Below are positions 8,036-14,011 of a DNA stretch of 16,468 nucleotides, piece after piece. Numbering within the stretch: the stretch's first letter is position 1; each line of letters begins with the position of its first letter. Source of the DNA: Salibaculum sp031581025 (GTDB taxonomy: Bacteria > Pseudomonadota > Alphaproteobacteria > Rhodobacterales > Rhodobacteraceae). Position numbers and translations under genes: made by a program. The notes under the pieces were generated by a model. That model had not been told where the DNA came from and made no database searches. It saw only the letters and a program-made list of their open reading frames with translations. The DNA lies in NCBI RefSeq assembly GCF_031581025.1, contig NZ_JAVLCA010000052.1. One strand, 5' to 3'.

Positions 8036-9012
8036 TACCTGTCCCTCTTCAATCTTGGCATCCCCAGCTTCGCCCGCTCAATCGGGGTGGCGGGGGCCTC
8101 GGTGCGGCGCGCCACGCGCAGCTTGGCACTGCGCGCCCGGGGATTGGCGGCCAGCTCCGTCGCATTGGCCGTGACGGCCTTTTTCGTGACGATCTCGAAG
8201 GCCGGGGTTTCCTGTTCGATCTCAGGCGCATAGCGGCTGACGCTCGCGCGTTTTCCGGCGCGTTCTTGCAAGAAGCGTTTGACCATGCGGTCCTCGACCG
8301 AATGGAATGTCACAACGGCAAGGTGTCCGCCCAGTTTCAACGCGCGTTCGGCGGCCATCAGCCCCTCGGCCAATTGCCCGTATTCATCGTTCACCGCGAT
8401 GCGCAGCGCCTGAAAGCTCCGCGTGGCCGGGTGACTCTGCCCCGGCTTCGGACGCGGCAGGCAGGATTCGACCAGCCGGGCAAGGTCCAGCGTCGTCTCG
8501 AAGGGCGTTTCGGCCCGCCGCGCGACGATGCGCCGGGCGATGCGGCGGCTGGCGCGTTCTTCGCCGTAGATGAAAAGGATCTCGGCGATTTCCTCTTCGC
8601 TGGCGGTGTTGACGATCTCGGCAGCCGTGGTGCCACCGCTGCCCATGCGCATGTCCAGCGGGCCGTCCTTCTGAAAGGAGAACCCCCGGTCGGCCTGGTC
8701 CAGCTGCATGGAGGACACGCCCAGGTCCAGCACCACGCCATCCAGATCCGCGCCATGGGCGTCTAAATTGGAAAAGGTATCTTCTACCAGCTGAACTTGG
8801 GGATTTTTCAACGCCCATTGCGCGATTTCGACAATCGACGGGTCACGATCCAGCCCGATCACCCGTTCCGCGCCAGCCGCCAGAAGGGCCTGCGCATAGC
8901 CACCCGCGCCAAAGGTGCCGTCAAGCCAGGTGCCACGGATCGGCGCGCAGGCCGCGACCAGCGGCCCGATCAGCACGGGAAGATGCGGGGTCTCGGTGGC
9001 AGCGGCCCCCAT
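8035..9012 (-). CDS. rsmH: 16S rRNA (cytosine(1402)-N(4))-methyltransferase RsmH (MraW)
   Basis: RsmH N4-methylates C1402 of 16S rRNA in the decoding centre using S-adenosylmethionine. The protein is 325 aa, a normal length. It begins with HLPVLIGPLVAA (residues 10-21), then the SAM-binding motif I, DGTFGAGGYA (31-40), and the acidic GLDRDP motif (53-58). Further family blocks are SSMQLDQADRGFSFQKDGPLD-like sequence, YGEERASRRIARRIV and RSFQALRIAVNDE, with a basic C-terminus. The ATG at 9012 lies three bases after the mraZ stop. It is the second gene of the dcw operon, as usual. Confidence 0.97.
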   Translation of the reverse strand: MGAAATETPHLPVLIGPLVAACAPIRGTWLDGTFGAGGYAQALLAAGAERVIGLDRDPSIVEIAQWALKNPQVQLVEDTFSNLDAHGADLDGVVLDLGVSSMQLDQADRGFSFQKDGPLDMRMGSGGTTAAEIVNTASEEEIAEILFIYGEERASRRIARRIVARRAETPFETTLDLARLVESCLPRPKPGQSHPATRSFQALRIAVNDEYGQLAEGLMAAERALKLGGHLAVVTFHSVEDRMVKRFLQERAGKRASVSRYAPEIEQETPAFEIVTKKAVTANATELAANPRARSAKLRVARRTEAPATPIERAKLGMPRLKRDR

Positions 9013-9015
9013 GGT

Positions 9016-9522
9016 TCAGCCCCCGTCGCCGGGCGGGTCGATGAGGCTGAGCGGGTCGAAGTCCTCGGGCTGGTCCTCCAGCCATTCGGCGGTCTCGGCG
9101 GCCTCGACCTCGTCATAGGTGGCGGCGTTCCAGATCTCGAAATAATCGCCCATGGCGACCATCACCGCCTCGCCATCCAGCCCGATTTGCTGACGCAGGC
9201 GCTGGGGCAGGACGATGCGCCCGTCCTTGTCAACCTCGGTGTCCCAGGATTTCCCGAGGATCATGCGGCTGGCGCGCCGACGCTCGACCGAGCCGCGCGG
9301 AAGCTTGCGGATGCCTTCCTCGATCTCGGCCATGGCCTCGATGGTATAAACATGCAGGCAATTTTTCAGGTGGGGGCCGTGCAGGACGACCATGCGTGGC
9401 AGCGGGGTCTCGGGGCAACGCGGGTCACCATCGGCGAGCACGACACGGAAATCGGCCGGGACCGAGACGCGGCCCTTGGTGTCAACCTTCTGGTTGAACT
9501 CGCCTCTGAAACTGAGAACCAC
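9016..9522 (-). CDS. mraZ: Transcriptional regulator MraZ
   Basis: MraZ is a ring-forming DNA-binding protein that represses or tunes its own dcw operon by binding short direct repeats in the promoter. The 168-aa protein has the expected two SpoVT/AbrB-like halves, with the signatures TKGRVSVPADFR (about 15-26) and DKDGRIVLPQRLR (about 99-111). The start is a GTG at 9522 (GTG GTT CTC AGT, matching the family start MVLSFRG) with AAAGGA about ten bases upstream. The C-terminus is acidic and extends past the second domain. It is the first gene of the operon and is preceded by a leader of about 260 bases and by a TGGGA-type box array. The sequence GGGACAGTG across the start codon is perfectly complementary to the loop of the candidate sRNA at 14859-14936. 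Confidence 0.96.
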   Translation of the reverse strand: MVLSFRGEFNQKVDTKGRVSVPADFRVVLADGDPRCPETPLPRMVVLHGPHLKNCLHVYTIEAMAEIEEGIRKLPRGSVERRRASRMILGKSWDTEVDKDGRIVLPQRLRQQIGLDGEAVMVAMGDYFEIWNAATYDEVEAAETAEWLEDQPEDFDPLSLIDPPGDGG

Positions 9523-9569
9523 TGTCCCGCGGTCCTTTCACGCTGCCTCTCCCCCGGCCGTGGCCTGAA

Positions 9570-9781
9570 CCGAAAACGGCGGATCGGACTGCTGCCACTG
9601 TCCAATCCGCCGCCCTCGTCCCGTTTCCGGGAGGTCCGACTGCGCGCGCCACCTGGGGGGATGTCTGCTCGCTCGCGCGCCGGATCTTGTCGTTCAAGGA
9701 AAGCGGGTGCCTGTATGAAACCTGACTTTACGCCGGCGGGGTCGTTGGATCGCCCCGAATTGTCTGCCCGTCTTCCTTGTC
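9570..9781 (-). ncRNA. UpsM-like sRNA from the mraZ 5' leader
   Basis: The minus-strand stretch between the probable dcw promoter and a strong intrinsic terminator (hairpin 9577-9612, T-run after it) would give an RNA of roughly 205-210 nt. I recall that in Rhodobacter sphaeroides the dcw cluster is preceded by an unusually long leader from which the abundant sRNA UpsM (about 206 nt) arises by premature termination. Position, strand, size and terminator all match here. No sequence comparison was possible, so homology is inferred from architecture and lineage. The 5' end near 9781 is estimated from a weak promoter and could be off by some ten bases. Confidence 0.65.
9573..9612 (-). terminator. 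Intrinsic terminator/attenuator inside the mraZ leader
   Basis: A 13-bp GC-rich stem (arms 9600-9612 and 9577-9589 with one G-U pair) encloses a 10-base loop. On the minus strand it is followed by TTTTCGGTT. It lies about 50 bases before the mraZ start, so it would stop part of the dcw transcripts and release the leader RNA. The upper 5' arm plus loop reads GGACAGTG (9603 to 9596 on the minus strand), which recurs at the mraZ start. Confidence 0.75.
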
Positions 9782-9785
9782 GAAG

Positions 9786-9814
9786 TTTGTGCCATGGGAT
9801 TTCATGGGAAGCAA
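9786..9814 (-). promoter_or_regulatory. Probable dcw/mraZ promoter
   Basis: On the minus strand TTGCTT (9814-9809), a 17-base spacer and CACAAA (9791-9786) form a weak sigma70-like promoter. It would place the start near 9779-9781. It is entirely covered by the MraZ box array. The -10 match is only 3 of 6, so this is a positional guess supported mainly by the expected leader length. Confidence 0.35.
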
Positions 9815-9841
9815 TGGATATCTTGGGAAAACATGGCACAA
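9787..9841. promoter_or_regulatory. MraZ operator: TGGGA box array with flanking inverted repeat
   Basis: On the plus strand TGGGA-like boxes begin at 9795 (TGGGA), 9805 (TGGGA), 9815 (TGGAT), 9824 (TGGGA) and 9834 (TGGCA), a spacing of 9-10 bases or one helical turn. This is the known layout of MraZ sites, which are short TGGG-type repeats separated by about five bases. A perfect 10-bp inverted repeat (9787-9796 and 9832-9841) brackets the array. Confidence 0.75.
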
Positions 9842-10120
9842 CATGATGATCTCGACGCCTTGTTCAGACAAAATCATGTGGGGGATTGGGCCTAATGTGC
9901 GCATATAAGGTATTATAATGGGAATGCAGCACAATATATGGATATGCTCAAAATGTTCCATGAAGGACCGTCTGGTTTGAATTTTTTATCCCTGGATCCG
10001 ATTTCTGGAACAATTCAGAAGGATTTCACGTGCGGATTCGTCCAAGTTGCCATAATGTTCCCTGGAAAAGTGATTCGATACCAGACCGGTTCCAGGGTTT
10101 CCCGATCGCCGGAAGGGACC
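9842..10120. other. AT-rich intergenic region
   Basis: No gene is supported between the MraZ operator and the GNAT gene. Base composition is clearly more AT-rich than the surroundings from about 9880 to 10080, including TATTATAATG at about 9911-9920 on the plus strand. A hairpin with 8-bp arms (10060-10067 and 10090-10097) lies just beyond the GNAT stop and may be a weak terminator; it has no T-run on the minus strand. Confidence 0.4.
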
Positions 10121-10645
10121 TCAGATCTCTTTCCACATCACATGGGCCGCCACCGGACCAAGGCGCGGATGGCGGAAGGCGCTCGGAAGGGTGCCGACGA
10201 TCTCGAACCCAAGCGCGTCCCAGAGACGCAGCGCGCCGGTGTTCGTGGCGACCACAAGGTTGAACTGCATCGCCGCATAGCCCAGCCGCCGGGCCTCTTG
10301 CTGGGAATGAAGGCACATGGTCGTGGCCACGCCCTGCCCCCGCGCCGCCGGGGCTGTGACATAACCGCAATTGCAGACATGGGCCCCGCCACCACCATGG
10401 TTGGTCTTTATATAATAGGTGCCCATCGGCGCATCGCCTTCGGCCAGGTATGTCGCGACGGGCCCCTCCAGCCACATCGCCCGCGCCGCGGCCTCCGAGA
10501 CGTCGCGATCCACCGCATAGGTCTCGCCCGCGCGGAACACCGGTTCGAGCATGGCCCAGATCACGGGCCAATCCGCTGCCCCGGCACGCCGGAGTCGCGG
10601 ATCGGGCCGCCACGGCCTGCCGCCCGATTCCCGGTCATCCGCCAT
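10121..10645 (-). CDS. GNAT-family N-acetyltransferase
   Basis: The 174-aa protein has the GNAT fold, which transfers an acetyl group from acetyl-CoA to an amine. The acetyl-CoA-binding motif A is visible as VTAPAARGQGVATTMC (R/Q-x-x-G-x-G/A type, about residues 95-110). It is followed by the NTGALRLWDALGFEIVGTLPSAF block typical of motif B, where the Asn and the LGF turn are conserved, and a closing strand of the HVMWKEI type. The chosen start at 10645 (MADDRESGG...) is preceded by a GGGGG stretch five bases upstream; a longer start at 10678 is possible. The substrate cannot be told. Spacing of about 340 bases makes it independent of the dcw promoter. Confidence 0.85.
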   Translation of the reverse strand: MADDRESGGRPWRPDPRLRRAGAADWPVIWAMLEPVFRAGETYAVDRDVSEAAARAMWLEGPVATYLAEGDAPMGTYYIKTNHGGGGAHVCNCGYVTAPAARGQGVATTMCLHSQQEARRLGYAAMQFNLVVATNTGALRLWDALGFEIVGTLPSAFRHPRLGPVAAHVMWKEI

Positions 10646-10793
10646 GCCTGCCCCCTGTCTCCTGCTTCGAGGAACCATTTTTCGCTCACAGCGCGCCCAA
10701 GGGGTGCCATGAATTGGGCGATGCGCAAAGCTTCCCCTGCGTCATCCCGCAACTTGGGCACAGTTGCCTGATTACGCGGCATATTACCATGCA

Positions 10794-10812
10794 AATGCTG
10801 CATAGCAGCATT
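10794..10812. repeat. Palindrome upstream of the DUF1127 gene
   Basis: AATGCTGC (10794-10801) and GCAGCATT (10805-10812) form a perfect 8-bp inverted repeat with a 3-base centre, 15 bases upstream of the proposed -35. The size and symmetry suit an operator for a dimeric regulator, but no regulator is known from the sequence. Confidence 0.4.
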
Positions 10813-10826
10813 GCTCATTCGGCGGA

Positions 10827-10854
10827 TTGTGCAGGCGCAGCATTTGACTATCTT
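10827..10854 (+). promoter_or_regulatory. Candidate promoter of the DUF1127/cuckoo RNA locus
   Basis: TTGTGC (10827-10832), a 16-base spacer and TATCTT (10849-10854) lie about 56 bases upstream of the DUF1127 start. In R. sphaeroides the equivalent locus is, as I recall, transcribed by the heat-shock-type sigma factors RpoHI/RpoHII. Which sigma factor fits here cannot be decided by eye. Confidence 0.4.
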
Positions 10855-10910
10855 TAGGCCAACAGATGCAAAACGCGTCTAAACGAAATCCGAACCGAAA
10901 GAGGCTCCTC

Positions 10911-11126
10911 ATGGCATACATCACCGACATCCGCGGTCACGGCCCCTCGCTGTCCGAGCGGGTGGCCATGCTGCGCGACGCCCTGGCCCACCGCGCCGCC
11001 AAGCGCAAGGCCTACCGCAAGACCTATGATGAACTGTCCCGCGTCAGCGACCGCGATCTTGCGGATATGGGCATCCATCGCTCCATGATCCCCGGCATCG
11101 CCCAGCAGGCGGCCGACGAGGTCTGA
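10911..11126 (+). CDS. DUF1127 small protein (CcaF1-like)
   Basis: This 71-aa, very basic protein ends in the DUF1127 (YjiS-like) domain. A helix rich in Arg, Lys and Ala (residues about 18-36) is followed by the core YDELSRVSDRDLADMGIHRSMIPGIA (about 38-63), where L-x-x-LSDRDLADIGI-R is the family signature. The ATG at 10911 has AGAGG about six bases upstream; an in-frame ATG at 10866 lacks a good site. Directly downstream on the same strand are five CCTCCTCCC hairpins, so protein and RNAs should be one transcript. I recall that the corresponding R. sphaeroides DUF1127 protein, CcaF1, is an RNA-binding protein involved in maturation of the CcsR RNAs encoded behind it. The same role here is inferred from the gene order. 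Confidence 0.9.
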   Translation: MAYITDIRGHGPSLSERVAMLRDALAHRAAKRKAYRKTYDELSRVSDRDLADMGIHRSMIPGIAQQAADEV

Positions 11127-11141
11127 AAAAACACCGGAATC

Positions 11142-11356
11142 GGGGTCTCTCTCCTCCTCCCTGAGGCCCTGACACAGGTGGACCGCTCTCTCCTCCTCCC
11201 TGAGCGGGACACCGACCAGAAGACGCGGCGATGCCTCTCCTCCTCCCTGGCATCGCCGCCGCTTCGCCCAAGACCTGCGCGGTCGGCCCTCCTCCTCCCG
11301 GGCCGGGCGCGAGACAAAGAAGCGGTGACGCCCTCCTCCCGGGCGTCACCGTTTTT
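11142..11356 (+). ncRNA. Cuckoo/CcsR-type RNA array, five CCTCCTCCC hairpins
   Basis: Five hairpins follow the DUF1127 stop, each showing CCTCCTCCC in or next to the loop. H1 has stem 11143-11149/11163-11169 and motif at 11153-11161. H2 has stem 11183-11188/11202-11207 and motif at 11192-11200. H3 has an 11-bp stem 11225-11235/11249-11259 and motif at 11239-11247. H4 has stem 11283-11289/11300-11306 and motif at 11291-11299. H5 has an 11-bp stem 11323-11333/11341-11351 and motif at 11332-11340. The stems differ in sequence while the loops are constant, so structure and loop are what is conserved. CcsR RNAs of R. sphaeroides are pairs of such hairpins. Here H1+H2 and H3+H4 could be two such units, with H5 single and doubling as terminator. 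The loop resembles the anti-Shine-Dalgarno sequence of 16S rRNA. Confidence 0.9.
11323..11356 (+). terminator. Intrinsic terminator ending the cuckoo RNA array
   Basis: A perfect 11-bp stem (CGGTGACGCCC and its complement) with a 7-base loop is followed by GTTTTTGTTT. It is also the fifth CCTCCTCCC hairpin, so the last RNA of the array carries the motif on its terminator. On the other strand the T-run is weak (CTTCTTTG), so use by the convergent DUF2147 gene is possible but less likely. Confidence 0.85.
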
Positions 11357-11405
11357 GTTTATGGGCCACCCGGCACGAAGAGCTGTCCACCCGCGCCATC
11401 ACCCG

Positions 11406-11792
11406 CTATTCTATCCGCGCCCAGGTCTGGCCGGAACAGATCAGCCCGCCCAGCACGCAGCCCTGCAGGCGCAGGCGGTCGCCCTCCAGCTCCATCTTGC
11501 CGACGTATATCTTGTCGTTGGACGGCCGCCAGACGCGGCCCTCGTAGCTGCCGTCGCCCTGCGGCACCATGTCGATCACGATCTGCCGGCCAAGGGCCTC
11601 GGACTGGTATTCGCCATCCGAATCGAAGGTCCGGCTGATCTCGCCGCAGACCGCATCGCCACAGGTCGACAGGGTTACATGCGCATAGGCGCCATCGTCC
11701 ACCTGGGTTTGCCAGATGCCCTCGGCGGGGTCGGCGGCGGCCATCGTGGCCAGGCCCAGCAGGGCTGTCGTCAGTGCAAGCGTCGTCTTCAT
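11406..11792 (-). CDS. DUF2147 secreted protein
   Basis: The protein is 128 aa with a clear Sec signal peptide (MKTTLALTTALLGLATMAAA, cleavage about residue 20). The mature domain is DUF2147: GIWQTQVDDGAYAHVTL (about 25-41) opens the fold, then CGDAVCGEIS, EGRVWRPSNDKIYVGKM, and the closing GCVLGGLICSGQTWARIE. Four cysteines probably form disulfides in the periplasm. Members are small predicted beta-barrel proteins with no proven activity. The start at 11792 has an excellent GGGAGGA site six bases upstream; longer in-frame starts would remove the signal peptide from the N-terminus. The ribosome binding site region is complementary over ten bases to the loops of cuckoo hairpins H1 and H2. It is divergent from hisA. 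Confidence 0.9.
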   Translation of the reverse strand: MKTTLALTTALLGLATMAAADPAEGIWQTQVDDGAYAHVTLSTCGDAVCGEISRTFDSDGEYQSEALGRQIVIDMVPQGDGSYEGRVWRPSNDKIYVGKMELEGDRLRLQGCVLGGLICSGQTWARIE

Positions 11793-11923
11793 TGCCAGTC
11801 CTCCCTGAACCTGCCCCGAAGCCTGTGCCGTGGCCCCCCTTGCGATCAAGCCTGACGTGGGGTCGCGTTGCATCCCCCGGGGCCATGGTGCAAAGGGATG
11901 CAAACGCCAGTGGAGACCCGCGC

Positions 11924-12643
11924 ATGATCCTCTACCCCGCCATCGACCTCAAGGACGGCCACGCCGTACGCCTGCTGCGCGGCGACATGGAGAAATCCAC
12001 CGTCTTCAACGAGGACCCGGCCGCGCAGGCGCGCGCCTTCGTCGCGGCGGGCTGCGAGTGGCTGCACCTGGTGGACCTGAACGGCGCCTTCGCGGGCGCC
12101 CCCGTCAACGCCGCCCCGGTCGAGGCGATCCTGCGCGACTGCAAGGTCCCGGCACAACTGGGTGGCGGCATCCGCGACATGGCCACGATCGAGACCTGGG
12201 TGGCCAAGGGGCTGGAACGCGTGATCCTCGGCACCGTCGCTGTGGAAGACCCCGCGCTGGTGCGCGAGGCCGCCCGCGCCTTCCCGGGCCGGGTGGCCGT
12301 CGGCATCGACGCGCGCGGCGGACGGGTCGCGACCCGGGGCTGGGCCGAGGTAACCGATGTCGACGCCACCGAACTGGCGAAATCCTTCGAGGATGCGGGT
12401 GTCGCAGCGCTGATCTACACCGATATCAACCGCGACGGCGCCATGAGCGGGCCCAACGTCGCGGCGACCGCGGCCCTGGCGCGGGCGGTCAGAATCCCCG
12501 TGATTGCCTCGGGCGGGGTAGCCTCGCTCGACGACCTCGCCGCACTCAAGGCCTCTGGCGTCATCGCGGGCGCGATCTCGGGCCGGGCGCTCTATGACGG
12601 GGCGATCGACCTTGGCCGGGCGCTCGCCCTGCTCAAGGGCTGA
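11924..12643 (+). CDS. hisA: Phosphoribosylformimino-5-aminoimidazole carboxamide ribotide isomerase HisA
   Basis: HisA catalyses the Amadori isomerisation of ProFAR to PRFAR, the fourth step of histidine synthesis. The 239-aa protein is a half-repeated (beta/alpha)8 barrel. The N-terminal catalytic Asp is in YPAIDLKDG (4-12) and the second in VAVGIDARGG (about 125-134). Phosphate-binding glycines lie in QLGGGIRD (about 78-85) and VIASGGVASLDDL. The YTDINRDGAMSGPN block identifies HisA rather than HisF. The ATG at 11924 follows TGGAGA by seven bases. It heads a plus-strand operon; hisB and hisH, which commonly sit upstream, are not adjacent. Confidence 0.97.
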   Translation: MILYPAIDLKDGHAVRLLRGDMEKSTVFNEDPAAQARAFVAAGCEWLHLVDLNGAFAGAPVNAAPVEAILRDCKVPAQLGGGIRDMATIETWVAKGLERVILGTVAVEDPALVREAARAFPGRVAVGIDARGGRVATRGWAEVTDVDATELAKSFEDAGVAALIYTDINRDGAMSGPNVAATAALARAVRIPVIASGGVASLDDLAALKASGVIAGAISGRALYDGAIDLGRALALLKG

Positions 12644-12646
12644 GCC

Positions 12647-12946
12647 ATGGACCGGACCCTGCGCGTGCTGGGACTGGTCGCTGTCCTGCTCGGGCTGGCC
12701 CCCGTGGCCCTGCCCCTGGGGGCGGGCACCCTGGCCCGCGCGCTCGAGGGCTGTTCGGTCAACGAGGCGGGCAGCAGCGGCCCCTGCCAGGTGCTGGGCC
12801 AGCCGGCCGGCGAGGTTCTGGCCCGGGCCTACGGCCTGCTCTGGGCGATCCCGGCGGGGCTGGGGCTGTCGCTGATCGGGTTCTTCCTTCTGCTGGCGGG
12901 CTGGGGCATAAGGCGCGGGCAGACCCGCCGCGCGCAACACCGGTAA
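12647..12946 (+). CDS. Small two-segment membrane protein
   Basis: This 99-aa protein has two predicted membrane segments: residues about 5-29 (RVLGLVAVLLGLAPVALPLG region) and about 62-88 (GLLWAIPAGLGLSLIGFFLLLAGW). A loop of about 30 residues between them holds two cysteines (CSVNEAG...GPCQV), which could form a disulfide if it faces the periplasm. The C-terminus is basic (RRGQTRRAQHR), which would keep it cytoplasmic by the positive-inside rule. It starts three bases after the hisA stop and ends four bases before hisF, so it is translated within the his operon. I do not recognise the family; it may simply ride along in the operon. Confidence 0.7.
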   Translation: MDRTLRVLGLVAVLLGLAPVALPLGAGTLARALEGCSVNEAGSSGPCQVLGQPAGEVLARAYGLLWAIPAGLGLSLIGFFLLLAGWGIRRGQTRRAQHR

Positions 12947-12950
12947 CGCC

Positions 12951-13712
12951 ATGCTCAAGACCCGCATCATTCCCTGTCTCGACGTCGCCGATGGCCGCGT
13001 GGTCAAGGGCGTCAACTTCGTCGACCTGCGCGACGCCGGCGATCCGGTGGATGCCGCCCGCGCCTATGATGCCGCCGGCGCGGACGAGCTGTGCTTTCTC
13101 GACATCCACGCCACCCACGAAAATCGCGGCACGCTCTACGATCTGGCCACGCGCACGGCGGAACAGGTCTTCATGCCGCTGACCATCGGCGGCGGCGTGC
13201 GCAGCCACGAGGATGTGCGCAAGCTGCTGCTGGCCGGGGCCGACAAGGTCTCGTTCAATTCGGCCGCCGTGGCCGACCCGGACGTGCTGACCGAGGCCGC
13301 GCTGCGCTTTGGCGCGCAATGCATCGTCTGCGCCATCGACGCCAAGACAGTGGAACCGGGCCGGTGGGAAATCTTCACCCACGGCGGGCGCAGGCCCACC
13401 GGCATCGATGCGGTGGCGTTCGCCCGGACGGTCGCGGCAAAGGGCGCCGGGGAAATCCTGCTGACCTCGATGGACCGGGACGGGACGAAAGCGGGCTTCA
13501 ACCTCGCGCTGACCCGCGCCATTTCGGACGCCGTGGATATTCCGGTGATCGCCTCCGGGGGCGTCGGCACGCTGGATCATCTGGTCGAAGGCGTGACCGA
13601 GGGGCACGCCAGCGCCGTCCTCGCCGCCTCGATCTTTCACTTCGGCACCTACACCATCGGCCAGGCCAAGGCGCACATGGCCGCCGCCGGCATTCCCATG
13701 AGACTGACATGA
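12951..13712 (+). CDS. hisF: Imidazole glycerol phosphate synthase subunit HisF
   Basis: HisF is the cyclase subunit that, with ammonia from the glutaminase HisH, turns PRFAR into imidazole glycerol phosphate and AICAR. The 253-aa barrel begins with KTRIIPCLDVADGRVVKGV (3-21, catalytic Asp11). Other blocks are LTIGGGVRSHEDV, VSFNSAAV, CAIDAKTV with the second catalytic Asp (about 130), the SMDRDGTKAGFN block, and the closing VIASGGVGTLDHL and ASIFHFGTYTI. The usual DITAS turn is DIHAT here. The stop overlaps the hisE start as ATGA. Its partner hisH is not in the window. Confidence 0.98.
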   Translation: MLKTRIIPCLDVADGRVVKGVNFVDLRDAGDPVDAARAYDAAGADELCFLDIHATHENRGTLYDLATRTAEQVFMPLTIGGGVRSHEDVRKLLLAGADKVSFNSAAVADPDVLTEAALRFGAQCIVCAIDAKTVEPGRWEIFTHGGRRPTGIDAVAFARTVAAKGAGEILLTSMDRDGTKAGFNLALTRAISDAVDIPVIASGGVGTLDHLVEGVTEGHASAVLAASIFHFGTYTIGQAKAHMAAAGIPMRLT

Positions 13713-14011
13713 CCCTGACAGACCTCGCCGCCACCATCGCCGACCGCAAGGACGCCGACCCCGAGCACAGCTGGACCGCACGCCTGCTGGCCGACCCCGA
13801 CAAGGCCGCCGAGAAGTTCGGCGAAGAAGCGGTGGAGGCCATCATCGAGGCCGTCAGGGACCGCCCCGCCCGACTGACCGCGGAGGCCGCCGATGCGCTC
13901 TATCACCTGCTGGTCATGTGCGCGGCGCGGGGTGTGACACTTTCCGACATTGAAGCCGAACTCGCCCGGCGCCAGATGCAAAGCGGAATCGCAGAGAAGG
14001 CCGGCCGATGA
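13709..14011 (+). CDS. hisE: Phosphoribosyl-ATP diphosphatase HisE
   Basis: HisE hydrolyses phosphoribosyl-ATP to phosphoribosyl-AMP, the second step of histidine synthesis. The protein is 100 aa, the normal size for stand-alone HisE; HisI is separate, as is usual in this lineage. The all-alpha MazG-like fold shows the signature SWTARLLADPDKAAEKFGEEAVEAIIEA (about 24-51), with the metal-binding E-E-x-x-E, then AADALYHLLVM with its conserved Asp. The ATG at 13709 overlaps the hisF stop and the TGA overlaps the next start, both as ATGA, so three genes are translationally coupled. Confidence 0.96.
   Translation: MTLTDLAATIADRKDADPEHSWTARLLADPDKAAEKFGEEAVEAIIEAVRDRPARLTAEAADALYHLLVMCAARGVTLSDIEAELARRQMQSGIAEKAGR

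Noticed and set aside
9541..9781. RNase P RNA in the long mraZ leader
   Set aside because: None of the conserved RNase P RNA segments, such as GAGGAAAGTCCGGGC, occurs on either strand. A terminator-ended leader RNA fits better.
9938..10771. A plus-strand open frame of 277 codons across the AT-rich spacer and the GNAT gene
   Set aside because: Most of it is antisense to the GNAT gene. The upstream part has no coding character and the frame matches no family.
11142..11356. The repeated CCTCCTCCC segments as a CRISPR or simple repeat array
   Set aside because: Repeat units are too short (nine bases), spacing is irregular, and each copy sits in its own hairpin with different stems. A family of structured RNAs explains this better.
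11846..13015. A minus-strand open frame of 389 codons
   Set aside because: It is antisense to hisA and the membrane-protein gene; it is low-complexity Arg/Gly/Gln sequence and a shadow.
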